DNA of 64,000 nucleotides from Pseudoduganella flava (lineage in GTDB: Bacteria; Pseudomonadota; Gammaproteobacteria; Burkholderiales; Burkholderiaceae_D), in the NCBI RefSeq assembly GCF_007830495.1, contig NZ_VLKW01000001.1, positions 1-64,000 on the forward strand, read 5' to 3'. A program made the translations under genes and the position numbers. How positions within the stretch are numbered: position 1 is the stretch's first letter; each line of letters opens with the position of its first letter. Of the stretch, positions 1-9,315 are shown piece by piece. Under the pieces are notes generated by a model that saw nothing but the letters and a program-made list of their open reading frames with translations, did not search any database and was not told the DNA's origin.

Positions 1-46
1 GATGATAGTGCTGCAACCAGTGTGAAAGTAGGTTATCGTCAGGCTG
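1..46 (+). rRNA. rrf: 5S ribosomal RNA, 3' end only
   Basis: The first bases match the 3' half of a betaproteobacterial 5S rRNA: the GATGATAGTG block, then GTGTGAAAGTAGG and the closing TCGTCAGGCT of the terminal helix. The 5' part lies outside the window. A strong terminator follows within 15 bases, as expected at the end of an rRNA operon. The exact 3' end (45 or 46) is estimated from the usual 5S terminal stem. Confidence 0.85.
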
Positions 47-59
47 TTATACCGAAGAG

Positions 60-90
60 AGCCCGCTACGTGATCGTAGCGGGCTTTTTT
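60..90 (+). terminator. Rho-independent terminator of the rRNA operon
   Basis: A perfect 10-bp stem (GCCCGCTACG, 61-70, with CGTAGCGGGC, 75-84), a 4-base loop and six T residues (85-90). It lies just behind the 5S end, so it most likely terminates the rrn transcript. Confidence 0.9.
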
Positions 91-110
91 CATTTGTGCC
101 CTACACATGA

Positions 111-160
111 AGCCCACCGCTCAGCCAGGTTTGCCTGGCTTCGCCTGGTGGGCTTTTTTC
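111..160 (+). terminator. Second, branched terminator-like hairpin
   Basis: Outer arms AGCCCACC (111-118) and GGTGGGCT (147-154) enclose an inner hairpin AGCCAGG (123-129) with CCTGGCT (134-140). Six T residues follow. The T tract and the bases after it (GGGCTTTTTTCATTT) are the same as those behind the first terminator, so it may be a back-up rrn terminator that arose from a related copy. Confidence 0.65.
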
Positions 161-189
161 ATTTCCGCTTCAAACGTTGCTTGGAAAAT

Positions 190-242
190 GGGGTCTGTCA
201 CCATTTTTCGGGAAACATTTCCGAAAAACGGGGTCCGACCCC
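190..242. repeat. Nested palindromic REP-like element
   Basis: Outer imperfect inverted arms GGGGTCTGTCACC (190-202) and GGGGTCCGACCCC (230-242) flank an inner palindrome GGAAACATTTCC (211-222) that extends to TTTTTCG/CGAAAAA. Outer arms of the GGG-CTGTC-CC type around a GGAAA-TTTCC core are the same design as the two units behind rlpA (36242-36291 and 36384-36433). An extra inverted half-unit (AAAATGG 185-191 with CCATTTT 201-207) precedes it. The remaining bases up to 309 show no gene. Confidence 0.65.
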
Positions 243-309
243 GGTGTGGGGAATGTTGGGAAGGGGATGATGGGCGGAGGCTCAAGGCTGCGCCCGGGAA
301 TTTGCCAGG

Positions 310-660
310 TCAAACGCCCCACATGACGTTGTCGCCGCCGTCGCGTGCCGCGCGCAGCATTTCCAGGAACGGGTAGGCGCGCTGCGCGAAGCCGATGTGA
401 TTCTTCTCGGCCATCTCGGGCGTCTCGTCTTCGTCGAGCAGATGATGGGCGTGTGTATGCGAGGCGTGCTCTGCGTCCACTTCCGGGTGCAGCTTGCTCA
501 GAGCGACTTCTTGCTCGAGCAGTTCGACCGCCCTGGCCGCTTCCGCCGCTGTGATGACGCCGCGCGTCAGGTTCTTGTTCAGCACATCGAGGATCCGTTG
601 CGCGTGCTCCTGGTACATCGTGACCTCGGGCGAAGTCTGGGATTTGAATGTGATCAACAT
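310..660 (-). CDS. DUF1840 domain-containing protein
   Basis: The protein has 116 residues. Its N-terminus (MLITFKSQTSPEVTMY) and the following helix-rich segment match the DUF1840 family, common in Burkholderiales and without a known function. Residues 65-73 form a short histidine-rich stretch (HASHTHAHH) that could bind metal, though that is only a suggestion. The C-terminus (FLEMLRAARDGGDNVMWGV) is the family's usual closing block. There is no signal peptide or membrane segment, so it is probably cytosolic. It stands alone on the minus strand. Confidence 0.85.
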   Translation of the reverse strand: MLITFKSQTSPEVTMYQEHAQRILDVLNKNLTRGVITAAEAARAVELLEQEVALSKLHPEVDAEHASHTHAHHLLDEDETPEMAEKNHIGFAQRAYPFLEMLRAARDGGDNVMWGV

Positions 661-737
661 GGCGCTTCCTGATCTGTTGTTTTAGTGGTTTAACGATATC
701 ACGACTTGCCGCTACCCACTGGCGCACACGCGGCGTT

Positions 738-1250
738 TCAGTCCGGCTTAAATGAAGTTAGGAAAGTCTCAATCGCCTCCCTATCCACTGCCTTGTCGGG
801 ACCGACGACGATCGCCTGGTATGCCCTGTTGCCGCGGGCGACAAAGCGGCCATGCAAGGCGATGGCCCGGCCGCCGTTCGTGCCGTGTGCCTCGAGCGCA
901 ACTCCACCGTTCTTGCTGCCCTCTTTGGTGGGTATGCCGGAGATATTGCGCAGCATGGCTGTCTTCATCGCCTGGGCAGCCTGCTGGGCCGCGGCCGGGC
1001 TCACCAGTTCGGTGCTGCCGACGGCGAACATCGTGCCGTCGACATCCGCGGCGGCCATCGTCATCGACGTTTGCTGCCCGTCCAGGTTCACTGTGCGGGT
1101 GTGGGTCGCCGGCTTGCCCGGGAACAGGATGGAATAGGGCGCGTCCGCACTGCGGTAATCGCGCCAGTCGAACTTCGGGCTGCAGCCGCTCAGGGCAGTC
1201 GTCAAGCCCGTCGCCAGGGCGAAGGCGGCAATTGCAAGTGGAGTCTTCAT
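738..1250 (-). CDS. Putative lipoprotein of unknown function
   Basis: The 170-residue product begins MKTPLAIAAF and has a lipobox LSGC with the acylated cysteine at residue 23, so it should be a membrane-anchored lipoprotein facing the periplasm. The ATG at 1250 is chosen over the longer ORF because it places the signal peptide at the N-terminus. The mature part (FDWRDYRSADAPYSILFPGKP and onward) resembles small periplasmic beta-sandwich proteins annotated only as hypothetical. I recognise no catalytic motif. It sits downstream of comM/yifB on the same strand, about 40 bases away, and may be co-transcribed. Confidence 0.75.
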   Translation of the reverse strand: MKTPLAIAAFALATGLTTALSGCSPKFDWRDYRSADAPYSILFPGKPATHTRTVNLDGQQTSMTMAAADVDGTMFAVGSTELVSPAAAQQAAQAMKTAMLRNISGIPTKEGSKNGGVALEAHGTNGGRAIALHGRFVARGNRAYQAIVVGPDKAVDREAIETFLTSFKPD

Positions 1251-1289
1251 GCAGCGATGGTAGCAGCGCCGGATTGCCCGCGCCACCGC

Positions 1290-2801
1290 TCACGGCTGCC
1301 GCAACGCACGCCGGTACTGCACGGCCTCGAGGACATCGCGTTCCTTGATCGCCGGCGAGCCGCGCAGATCGGCGATGGTCCGCGCGACGCGCAGCACGCG
1401 GTGGTATGCGCGTGCCGACCAATGGAATTGCAGCATTGCGTTCTGGAGCGCACCTTGGCCGGCACGGTCGGGTTTGCAGTGGCGGTCGACCTCGCGTGCG
1501 CTCAAAAGACGGTTGCTCTTGTGTTGTCGTTCCAGCTGCCGCTGGTGCGCGGCCTGTACCCGGGCAGCGACCGCGCTGGATGGTTCGGCGTGCTCGTCCG
1601 CCAGCAAAGTGTCGGTCGGCACGGGCCCGACCTCGATCTGCATGTCGATCCGGTCGTACAACGGGCCCGAGATGCGCCCCTGGTAGCGCAGCACCGTATC
1701 CGGCGTGCAGCGGCACTGGCCGGCCGGCTGGCCCAAGTAGCCGCACGGGCACGGATTCATCGCGGCCACGAGCTGGAAGCGCGCCGGAAATTCCGCCTGG
1801 CGGGCGGCGCGCGAAATCGTCACCCGGCCGGATTCCAGTGGTTCGCGCAGCACTTCCAGGACGCGGCGGTCGAATTCGGGCAGTTCGTCGAGAAACAGTA
1901 CACCGCAGTGTGCCAGCGAGATCTCCCCGGGGCGAGGCACGCTGCCGCCGCCGACCAGCGCGACGCCGGACGATGTATGGTGCGGCGAGCGGAACGGACG
2001 CCGCTTCCAGTTCGCGGCCGAGAACGTTCCCGTCAACGATTGGACGGCGGCCGCCTCCAGCGCCTCTTCATCCGTCATCGGCGGCAGCAATCCTGGGAAA
2101 CGGGTGGCAAGCATCGTCTTGCCTGCGCCGGGTGGGCCGATGAGCAGGATGCTGTGTGATCCGGCCGCCGCGATTTCAAGCGCCCGCTTTGCACTCTGCT
2201 GCCCCTTTACTTCCGCGAAATCCGGCAGATTGTCTGGCGCGGCGAGCAGGGCAGGACTGTGACGGGACAGCCGCGCGGTTTCGTCCGCTGCGCGAAAGTG
2301 GTTGCACACCTCCAGCAGCGTGCCGGCCGGGTAGATCGCTGCGCCATTGACGAGCGCCGCTTCGTCAGCGTTCGCGCGCGGCAGCACAAACGAGCGTGGA
2401 TTGTGACAGCGCTGCATGGCGAACGTCATCGCGAGCGCGCCACGGATCGGGCGCAGCTCGCCCGTCAGCGACAATTCGCCGGCAAATTCATAGCGTTTCA
2501 GTGCGGGAGCGGGAATCTGGCCGGAGGCGGCCAGGATGCCGAGTGCGATCGGCAGGTCGAACCGCCCGGATTCCTTCGGCAGGTCGGCAGGGGCAAGGCT
2601 GACGGTGATGCGGTGCGCCGGCATGTCGAACCCGGCATTGATGATCGCGGCGCGCACGCGCTCGCGCGCTTCCTTGACTTCCGTTTCGGCCAGCCCAACG
2701 ATGTGAAACGCCGGCAAGCCGTTGGCGAGATGTACTTCGACGCCCACTTCAGGCGCTTCGATACCGCACAGTGCGCGGCTTTTCAGCACGGCCAGACTCA
2801 T
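1290..2801 (-). CDS. comM: YifB/ComM family Mg-chelatase-like AAA+ ATPase
   Basis: The 503-residue product matches the family length. It has an N-terminal ChlI-type domain (about 20-140), Walker A GPPGAGKT at 222-229, Walker B VLFLDE at 301-306 and a C-terminal Mg-chelatase domain. ComM is a hexameric helicase that promotes branch migration during integration of DNA taken up by natural transformation. dprA is also in this window (60868), so competence genes are present. The ATG at 2801 is used because MSLAVLKSRALCGIEAPEV is the family N-terminus and a GGGGAA ribosome site precedes it. Confidence 0.93.
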   Translation of the reverse strand: MSLAVLKSRALCGIEAPEVGVEVHLANGLPAFHIVGLAETEVKEARERVRAAIINAGFDMPAHRITVSLAPADLPKESGRFDLPIALGILAASGQIPAPALKRYEFAGELSLTGELRPIRGALAMTFAMQRCHNPRSFVLPRANADEAALVNGAAIYPAGTLLEVCNHFRAADETARLSRHSPALLAAPDNLPDFAEVKGQQSAKRALEIAAAGSHSILLIGPPGAGKTMLATRFPGLLPPMTDEEALEAAAVQSLTGTFSAANWKRRPFRSPHHTSSGVALVGGGSVPRPGEISLAHCGVLFLDELPEFDRRVLEVLREPLESGRVTISRAARQAEFPARFQLVAAMNPCPCGYLGQPAGQCRCTPDTVLRYQGRISGPLYDRIDMQIEVGPVPTDTLLADEHAEPSSAVAARVQAAHQRQLERQHKSNRLLSAREVDRHCKPDRAGQGALQNAMLQFHWSARAYHRVLRVARTIADLRGSPAIKERDVLEAVQYRRALRQP

Positions 2802-2885
2802 CGATTCCCCGCTGCGGCATGGCGATTTTCCATCGTAGAGCGGCGCAGCGGGCGCGGCCTTGAGCGGCCACAAGGGGGAAAAGCG

Positions 2886-3134
2886 TTACAGCGGCGTTTT
2901 CTCCGCGGCGACCTTCGCTTCCAGCTCGGCCAGGCGGGTTTCCAGCAGTTCCAGACGTGCACGGGTCTTCGCCAGCACCTGGGCCTGGATATCGAACTCT
3001 TCGCGCGTGACGAGGTCGAGGCGGGCAAAGCCCTGCGTCATCATTGCCTTCACGTTGCGCTCGATGTCCTTCGCGGGCGAATTCTCGATCACGTGATTGA
3101 TCTTGTTTTGCAGGTCGTTGAAGAAGGTGTTCAT
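2886..3134 (-). CDS. ubiK: Ubiquinone biosynthesis accessory factor UbiK (BMFP domain)
   Basis: The 82-residue protein has the BMFP/YqiC layout: an amphipathic N-terminal helix (MNTFFNDLQNKINHVIENSP), a middle segment and a C-terminal coiled coil rich in Leu, Glu and Arg. UbiK binds the lipid-binding protein UbiJ and supports the soluble ubiquinone biosynthesis complex. The ATG at 3134 is the family start; upstream in-frame codons run into the regulatory region shared with the divergent porin gene. It precedes comM on the minus strand with an 84-base gap. Confidence 0.88.
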   Translation of the reverse strand: MNTFFNDLQNKINHVIENSPAKDIERNVKAMMTQGFARLDLVTREEFDIQAQVLAKTRARLELLETRLAELEAKVAAEKTPL

Positions 3135-3170
3135 GTCCACGATGGGCTCCCGGTGAGATTTGTCGCGCCA

Positions 3171-3189
3171 CCGCACCACGCTGGTGCGG
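3171..3189. promoter_or_regulatory. Putative NtrC binding site
   Basis: A perfect inverted repeat with 8-bp arms, CCGCACCA-CGC-TGGTGCGG, matches the NtrC operator consensus GCACC-N5-GGTGC. Its centre is about 105 bases upstream of the start predicted from the sigma-54 promoter at 3260-3275, the usual enhancer distance. A further half-site TTGGTGC lies at 3203-3209. Assignment to NtrC is inferred from the consensus and from glnK-amtB downstream. Confidence 0.75.
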
Positions 3190-3259
3190 CTCCGAAGATT
3201 ATTTGGTGCGAAAGAGGTGTCCTGGTCACTTTGCCAGCTATCGACACAGCAACTTTTGC

Positions 3260-3275
3260 TGGCACGCATTCTGCT
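3260..3275 (+). promoter_or_regulatory. Sigma-54 (RpoN) promoter of torF-glnK-amtB
   Basis: TGGCACG-CATT-CTGCT differs at one position from the consensus TGGCACG-N4-TTGCW. The invariant GG (3261-3262) and GC (3273-3274) have the required 10-base spacing. Transcription would start near 3286, leaving a leader of about 55 bases before the porin gene. Confidence 0.8.
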
Positions 3276-3340
3276 AAAGAGATGGGGACGATTAAACGAA
3301 TTTTAAACCGCAATAAAAGTTCACTCAAAAGGAAATCGCC

Positions 3341-4455
<1,115 letters not shown>

Positions 4456-4465
4456 GGGGGAAGCA

Positions 4466-6016
4466 ATGAAAAAAACGATAACGAAGTGGCTGGCTGGGGC
4501 AGCCATGCTGATGGCCTTCGCCGGCATGCCGGCGTGGGCGCAGGATGCGAAGCCGGCCGATGCGCCGGCCGCCGCAGCCACCACCGCCGCGCCGGCGGCG
4601 GCCACGCCCGCAGCGACTGATGCAGCCACTCCCGCCGCCGCTCCGGCTGCCGCGGCACCTGCGGCACCCGCCGCCGCGCCGGCACCGACGCCGCAGAAGG
4701 GCGATACCGCCTGGATGTTCGTCGCGACCTTGCTGGTCATCCTGATGACGATCCCCGGCCTGGCGCTGTTCTACGGCGGCCTCGTTCGTACGAAAAACAT
4801 GCTGTCCGTGCTGATGCAGGTCTTCACGATCTTCTCGCTGATCATCGTGCTGTGGTGCATCTACGGTTATTCGCTCGCGTTCACGCAAGGCGGCACGTCG
4901 ATCCTCGGTTCGTTCGATCGCGCCTTCCTGAAAGGCATCTATGACCCCGCTGCCGGCGCATTCGCGTATGCCGCCACGTTCAGCAAGGGCGTCGTGATCC
5001 CCGAATTCATCTATGTGGCCTTCCAGGGCACGTTTGCCGCGATCACCTGCGGCCTGATCGTCGGCGCGTTCGCCGAGCGCGCGAAGTTCTCCGCCGTGCT
5101 GGCGTTCATCGTGATCTGGTTCACGTTCGCCTACCTGCCGATGGCGCACATGGTCTGGTTCTGGACGGGCCCGGACGCGATCACCAACGCTGAAACGCTG
5201 GCCACCGAAACCGCGAAAGCCGGCTACATCTGGCAGAAGGGCGCACTGGACTTCGCCGGCGGCACCGTCGTGCACATCAATGCCGCGGTGGCAGGCCTGG
5301 TCGGCGCCTTCATGATGGGCAAGCGCGTGGGCTATGGCCGCGAATCGATGGCACCGCACTCGCTGACGTTGACGATGGTTGGCGCTTCGCTGCTGTGGGT
5401 GGGCTGGTTCGGCTTCAATGCCGGCTCCGCGCTGGAAGCGGGCGACGTTGCCGCGCTGGCGTTCATCAACACGCTGCTGGCAACCGCCGCTGCCGCCATT
5501 TCCTGGCTGTTCGCGGAGTGGATCGTCAAAGGCAAACCGTCGATGCTGGGTGCCGCATCGGGCGCCGTCGCCGGCCTCGTTGCGATCACGCCGGCTGCCG
5601 GCTACGTCGGTCCGATGGGCGGCCTCGTGATCGGCCTGCTGGCCGGCGTCGTGTGCCTGTGGGGCGTGAACGGCCTGAAGCGTATGCTGGGCGCTGACGA
5701 CTCGCTGGACGTGTTCGGCGTGCACGGTGTCGGCGGTATCCTCGGTGCCGTGCTGACGGGTGTCTTCGCCGCGCCTTCGCTGGGCGGCCAGGGCATCTGG
5801 GACTATGTCGCCAACAAGGGTTCGCCGGACTTCTCGATCGGCGGCCAGGTTGTCACGCAGCTGACCGCCGTCGGCATCACGATCCTGTGGTCGGGCATCG
5901 TGTCGGTCGTCGCGTACAAGCTGATCGACATGGTCATCGGCCTGCGCGTGCCGGAAGAGCAGGAGCGCGAAGGCCTGGACATCACGAGCCACGGCGAATC
6001 CGCCTATCACTCGTAA
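4466..6016 (+). CDS. amtB: Ammonium transporter AmtB
   Basis: The 516-residue membrane protein has a signal peptide (MKKTITKWLAGAAMLMAFAG), then a low-complexity Ala/Pro/Thr stretch (about residues 26-75), then the conserved eleven-helix Amt core beginning TAWMFVATLLVILMTIPGLA. The pore histidines lie in VVHINAAVAGL and GVHGVGGILGA. It conducts ammonium/ammonia across the inner membrane and is gated by GlnK from the adjacent gene. The Ala/Pro-rich periplasmic extension is longer than in the enterobacterial protein. A terminator follows directly. Confidence 0.95.
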   Translation: MKKTITKWLAGAAMLMAFAGMPAWAQDAKPADAPAAAATTAAPAAATPAATDAATPAAAPAAAAPAAPAAAPAPTPQKGDTAWMFVATLLVILMTIPGLALFYGGLVRTKNMLSVLMQVFTIFSLIIVLWCIYGYSLAFTQGGTSILGSFDRAFLKGIYDPAAGAFAYAATFSKGVVIPEFIYVAFQGTFAAITCGLIVGAFAERAKFSAVLAFIVIWFTFAYLPMAHMVWFWTGPDAITNAETLATETAKAGYIWQKGALDFAGGTVVHINAAVAGLVGAFMMGKRVGYGRESMAPHSLTLTMVGASLLWVGWFGFNAGSALEAGDVAALAFINTLLATAAAAISWLFAEWIVKGKPSMLGAASGAVAGLVAITPAAGYVGPMGGLVIGLLAGVVCLWGVNGLKRMLGADDSLDVFGVHGVGGILGAVLTGVFAAPSLGGQGIWDYVANKGSPDFSIGGQVVTQLTAVGITILWSGIVSVVAYKLIDMVIGLRVPEEQEREGLDITSHGESAYHS

Positions 6017-6038
6017 AACCGGGTTTTTCACGGAAAAT

Positions 6039-6061
6039 AGCGCCCTGCGGGGCGCTTTTTT
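6039..6061 (+). terminator. Terminator of the torF-glnK-amtB unit
   Basis: Stem AGCGCCC (6039-6045) with GGGCGCT (6050-6056), a 4-base loop and a T run to 6061, 22 bases behind the amtB stop. Confidence 0.88.
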
Positions 6062-6167
6062 GCTTTCTACACCTTTAAAATGCAACTTTTGCCCCGATTT
6101 GGTGAACTCGCAAGTCCGCCTGCGCAGTTCGCAATGCAGTTGCATAATCATTACAAGGATGTAAAGC

Positions 6168-7466
6168 ATGGTTCCCCACCTCGTCACGGCCCTGACCGGA
6201 CCGCTGCTCGACCTCGAAGAGAAAATCCTGGCCGCCACGCCCGCCATCGAGCGCTGGTTCCGCCTGGAATGGCAGGAGCACACGCCGCCGTTCTATTGCT
6301 CCGTCGACTTGCGCAACGCCGGTTACAAGCTGGCGCCGGTGGACACGAACCTGTTCCCCGGCGGTTTCCACTACCTGGCCAGCGAAATGCTGCCGCTGTC
6401 CGTGCAGGCGGCGATGGCGGCGATCGACAAGTATTGCCCGGACGCGCGCAACCTGCTGCTGATCCCGGAAAGCCATAACCGCCACCCGACGTACCTGGAA
6501 AACGTCGCACGGCTGATGCAGATCTTCCGCCAGACGGGCCTGCACGTGCGCCTCGGCACCCTGAACCCCGAGATCACGCAGCCGACGCCGCTCGCTCTGC
6601 CGGACGGCAATATGCTCGTCATCGAACCGCTGGTGCGCTCGCCGAACGGCCGGCGCGTGGGCCTGAAGGATTTCGATCCGTGCACGATCCTGCTGAACAA
6701 CGACCTGTCGGCCGGCATCCCGGACATCCTGGAGAACATCCACGAGCAAAGCCTGCTGCCGCCGCTGCACGCGGGCTGGGCACTGCGCCGCAAGCACAAC
6801 CATTTCACGGCGTACGACGAGGTGGCCAAGAAGTTCGGCAAGCTGATCGGCGTGGACCCGTGGATGGTCAATCCGTTCCATGCGAAGTGCGGCGAAGTCG
6901 ACCTGCAGAGCGGTGAAGGGCAGGATTGCCTAGCCGGTAACGTCGATGCCGTGCTGGCGAAGATGCGCAAGAAATACAAGGAATACGGCATCAAGGAAAA
7001 ACCGTTCGTCATCATCAAGCCGGACGCTGGCACGTATGGCAAGGGCATCATCAGCATCCGCGATGCGGCCGAGCTGAAGGACCTGTCGCCGGCCCAGCGC
7101 GAGAAGATGTCGGTGATCAAGGACGGCAAGGTCGTCAGCGACCTGAACATCCAGGAAGGCGTGCCCACGTTCGAGAGCATCAAGGATGCCGTGGCCGAGC
7201 CGGTCGTCTACATGATCGACCGCTACGTCGTCGGCGGTTTCTATCGTGTGCATGGCGAGCGCGGCGTGGACCAGAACCTGAACGCGCCCGGCTCGCAGTT
7301 CGTGCCGCTCGCGTTTGCCCAGCAGCACGCGGTGCCGGACCTGAAGGCCAAGCCGGGCACGGCGGCGCCGAACCGGTTCTACGTGTACGGCGTCGTCGCC
7401 CGGCTGGCGCTGCTGGCCGCGTCGCTGGAGATGGAGCGCACCGATCCGAATCCCGAAGTGTACTGA
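6168..7466 (+). CDS. gshA: Glutamate-cysteine ligase (proteobacterial GshA type)
   Basis: The 432-residue enzyme joins glutamate and cysteine, the first step of glutathione synthesis. The N-terminal block (MVPHLVTALTGPLLDLEEKI) and segments such as PVDTNLFPGGFHYLASEM and FVIIKPDAGTYGKGI identify the betaproteobacterial/Acidithiobacillus GshA family, distinct from the E. coli and plant types. The start has an AAGGA ribosome site. gshB follows after 87 bases, so the two steps of the pathway are adjacent. Confidence 0.92.
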   Translation: MVPHLVTALTGPLLDLEEKILAATPAIERWFRLEWQEHTPPFYCSVDLRNAGYKLAPVDTNLFPGGFHYLASEMLPLSVQAAMAAIDKYCPDARNLLLIPESHNRHPTYLENVARLMQIFRQTGLHVRLGTLNPEITQPTPLALPDGNMLVIEPLVRSPNGRRVGLKDFDPCTILLNNDLSAGIPDILENIHEQSLLPPLHAGWALRRKHNHFTAYDEVAKKFGKLIGVDPWMVNPFHAKCGEVDLQSGEGQDCLAGNVDAVLAKMRKKYKEYGIKEKPFVIIKPDAGTYGKGIISIRDAAELKDLSPAQREKMSVIKDGKVVSDLNIQEGVPTFESIKDAVAEPVVYMIDRYVVGGFYRVHGERGVDQNLNAPGSQFVPLAFAQQHAVPDLKAKPGTAAPNRFYVYGVVARLALLAASLEMERTDPNPEVY

Positions 7467-7553
7467 GCGGGAAGGTTGCGGGCGAAAGCGTACCGGCCGA
7501 TGGCTGCGGGGAAACTCGGCTAAAATCAGTCATCATTTCGATTGGATGCACCC

Positions 7554-8504
7554 ATGAAAATCGCTTTCCTTGCCGACCCGCTGTCGACATTCAAGATCTA
7601 CAAGGACTCCACGTACGCCATGATGGCCGAGGCCGCCAAGCGCGGCCACGAGGTGTACGCGTTCCAGCAGCGTCACATGGCGCTGGAGAACGGTCTGGTG
7701 CGCGCGTACGTATCGCGCATCACGATGACGGGCGGCGGCCAGGAAGACTGGTACGAGGCCGCGCCGTCGGAAGACGTGTCGCTGTCCGAATTCGACGCGA
7801 TCGTCGAGCGCAAGGATCCGCCGTTCGACATGGAATACGTGTACGGCACCTATCTGCTGCAGCAGGCCGAGCGCCACGGCGCACGCGTGTTCAACAGCCC
7901 GCAGGCGATCCGCGACCACAACGAAAAACTGGCGATCGCCCAGTTCCCCGAATTCACGTCGCCCACGCTCGTCACGTCCGACGAGATGCGCCTGCGTGCC
8001 TTCCACGCCGAGCATGGCGACGTGATCTTCAAGCCGCTGGACGGCATGGGCGGCGCCGGCATCTTCCGCGTCAAGGCCGACGGCTTGAACCTCGGTTCGA
8101 TCGTCGAGACGCTGACGGACAACGGCCGCCGCACGATCATGGCGCAGCGCTACATCCCGGAGATCGTCAAGGGCGACAAGCGCATCCTCGTCATCGGCGG
8201 CAAGCCGGTGCCGTTCTCGCTGGCGCGCATTCCTCAGGCCGGCGAGGTGCGGGGCAACCTGGCCGCCGGCGGCACCGGCGTCGCGCAGCCGCTCACCGAG
8301 AACGATCGCGCCATTGCCGAGGCAATCGGTCCGGTATTGGCTAAGCGCGGCCTATTGCTGGTAGGATTGGATGTGATCGGCGATTACCTCACCGAGGTGA
8401 ACGTCACGAGCCCGACCTGCTTCCAGGAGATCACGCAGCAGACGGGCTTCCAGGTCGCCGCCATGTTCATCGACGCGCTGGAAGCGCAGGCGCGGGCGGC
8501 ATAA
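7554..8504 (+). CDS. gshB: Glutathione synthetase
   Basis: The 316-residue ATP-grasp enzyme adds glycine to gamma-glutamylcysteine. The N-terminus MKIAFLADPLSTFKIYKDST matches the bacterial GshB start, so the ATG at 7554 is preferred to an in-frame TTG four codons earlier. KPLDGMGGAGIFRV is the ATP-grasp glycine loop, and YLTEVNVTSPTCFQEI near the C-terminus holds the metal and substrate residues. It is followed after 12 bases by the EIIA gene, a conserved neighbourhood in betaproteobacteria. Confidence 0.95.
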   Translation: MKIAFLADPLSTFKIYKDSTYAMMAEAAKRGHEVYAFQQRHMALENGLVRAYVSRITMTGGGQEDWYEAAPSEDVSLSEFDAIVERKDPPFDMEYVYGTYLLQQAERHGARVFNSPQAIRDHNEKLAIAQFPEFTSPTLVTSDEMRLRAFHAEHGDVIFKPLDGMGGAGIFRVKADGLNLGSIVETLTDNGRRTIMAQRYIPEIVKGDKRILVIGGKPVPFSLARIPQAGEVRGNLAAGGTGVAQPLTENDRAIAEAIGPVLAKRGLLLVGLDVIGDYLTEVNVTSPTCFQEITQQTGFQVAAMFIDALEAQARAA

Positions 8505-8516
8505 CGGGATCGGAAC

Positions 8517-8918
8517 ATGGTTGGGATTTTATTGATGACGCACGCCCCGCTGGGGGAAGCCTTCCTGGCGGCGGTGGCGCACGTTTTTCGCGGCAAGGTC
8601 GATCACCTGGAGGCGATCGACGTGGTGGCGGACCAGGACCTCTCCGACGTGCAGGCATTGGCGGCGGCGGCGATCAAGCGGCTCGACGACGGCTCCGGCG
8701 TGCTGGTGATCACGGATGTGAAGGGCGGCACGCCGGCCAACTGCTGTAACAAGCTGGCCGACGCCGGGCACGTGGAAGTCATCGCCGGCATCAGCCTGCC
8801 GATGCTGCTGCGCGCGATCACCTATCGCACCGATACGCTGGACGTGGTGGTGGAGATGGCGCTGGCCGGCGCGCAGAGCGGTGCGGTGCGGGTCGATAAC
8901 CGGATCAGGGTGAATTAA
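8517..8918 (+). CDS. PTS EIIA component, mannose family
   Basis: The 133-residue product is a stand-alone EIIA-Man domain. The phosphorylated histidine is His9 in MTHAPLGEAF, and DVKGGTPAN is the second conserved loop. It accepts phosphate from HPr. No EIIB, EIIC or EIID is encoded nearby, and the next two genes are HPr and EI, so this is probably an incomplete, regulatory PTS rather than a sugar importer. It lies 12 bases behind gshB. Confidence 0.92.
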   Translation: MVGILLMTHAPLGEAFLAAVAHVFRGKVDHLEAIDVVADQDLSDVQALAAAAIKRLDDGSGVLVITDVKGGTPANCCNKLADAGHVEVIAGISLPMLLRAITYRTDTLDVVVEMALAGAQSGAVRVDNRIRVN

Positions 8919-9021
8919 AGAGTTTTTAAGCGCCGCCGTTGAAGATGCAAGGCGGTGCCTGAATGGCATGAAGACATCATAGTCCGGCCCGCGCGCCGGC
9001 AACGCATAACAAGACATACAC

Positions 9022-9291
9022 ATGATTCAGCAAGAACTCGAGATTATCAATAAATTAGGCCTGCATGCGCGCGCATCCGCCAAGTTCACCCAATTGGCAG
9101 CGAAGTTCCAGAGCGACGTCTGGCTGGCCCGCAACGGCCGCCGCATCAACGCGAAATCGATCATGGGCGTCATGATGCTCGCCGCCGGCAAGGGCGCCAA
9201 GGTGACGCTGGAGGCCGACGGCCCCGATGAACAGGACTGCATCGCGGCGCTGACGGCGCTCGTCAACGACAAGTTCGGCGAAGGCGAGTAA
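9022..9291 (+). CDS. ptsH: PTS phosphocarrier protein HPr
   Basis: The 89-residue HPr has the active histidine at residue 15 (GLHARASAKF) and the regulatory serine at residue 46 (AKSIMGVMML), so both EI-dependent phosphorylation and HprK-type serine phosphorylation are possible. It passes phosphate from EI to the EIIA-Man encoded upstream. It is separated from that gene by about 100 bases and from ptsI by 24 bases. Confidence 0.95.
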   Translation: MIQQELEIINKLGLHARASAKFTQLAAKFQSDVWLARNGRRINAKSIMGVMMLAAGKGAKVTLEADGPDEQDCIAALTALVNDKFGEGE

Positions 9292-9315
9292 ATGCCGTTT
9301 GACCGGGGAGTTGCG

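Noticed and set aside
1..309. Short open frames in the rRNA operon tail (for example at 22 and 107)
   Set aside because: They cross the 5S tail, two terminators and a palindrome and have no plausible protein content.
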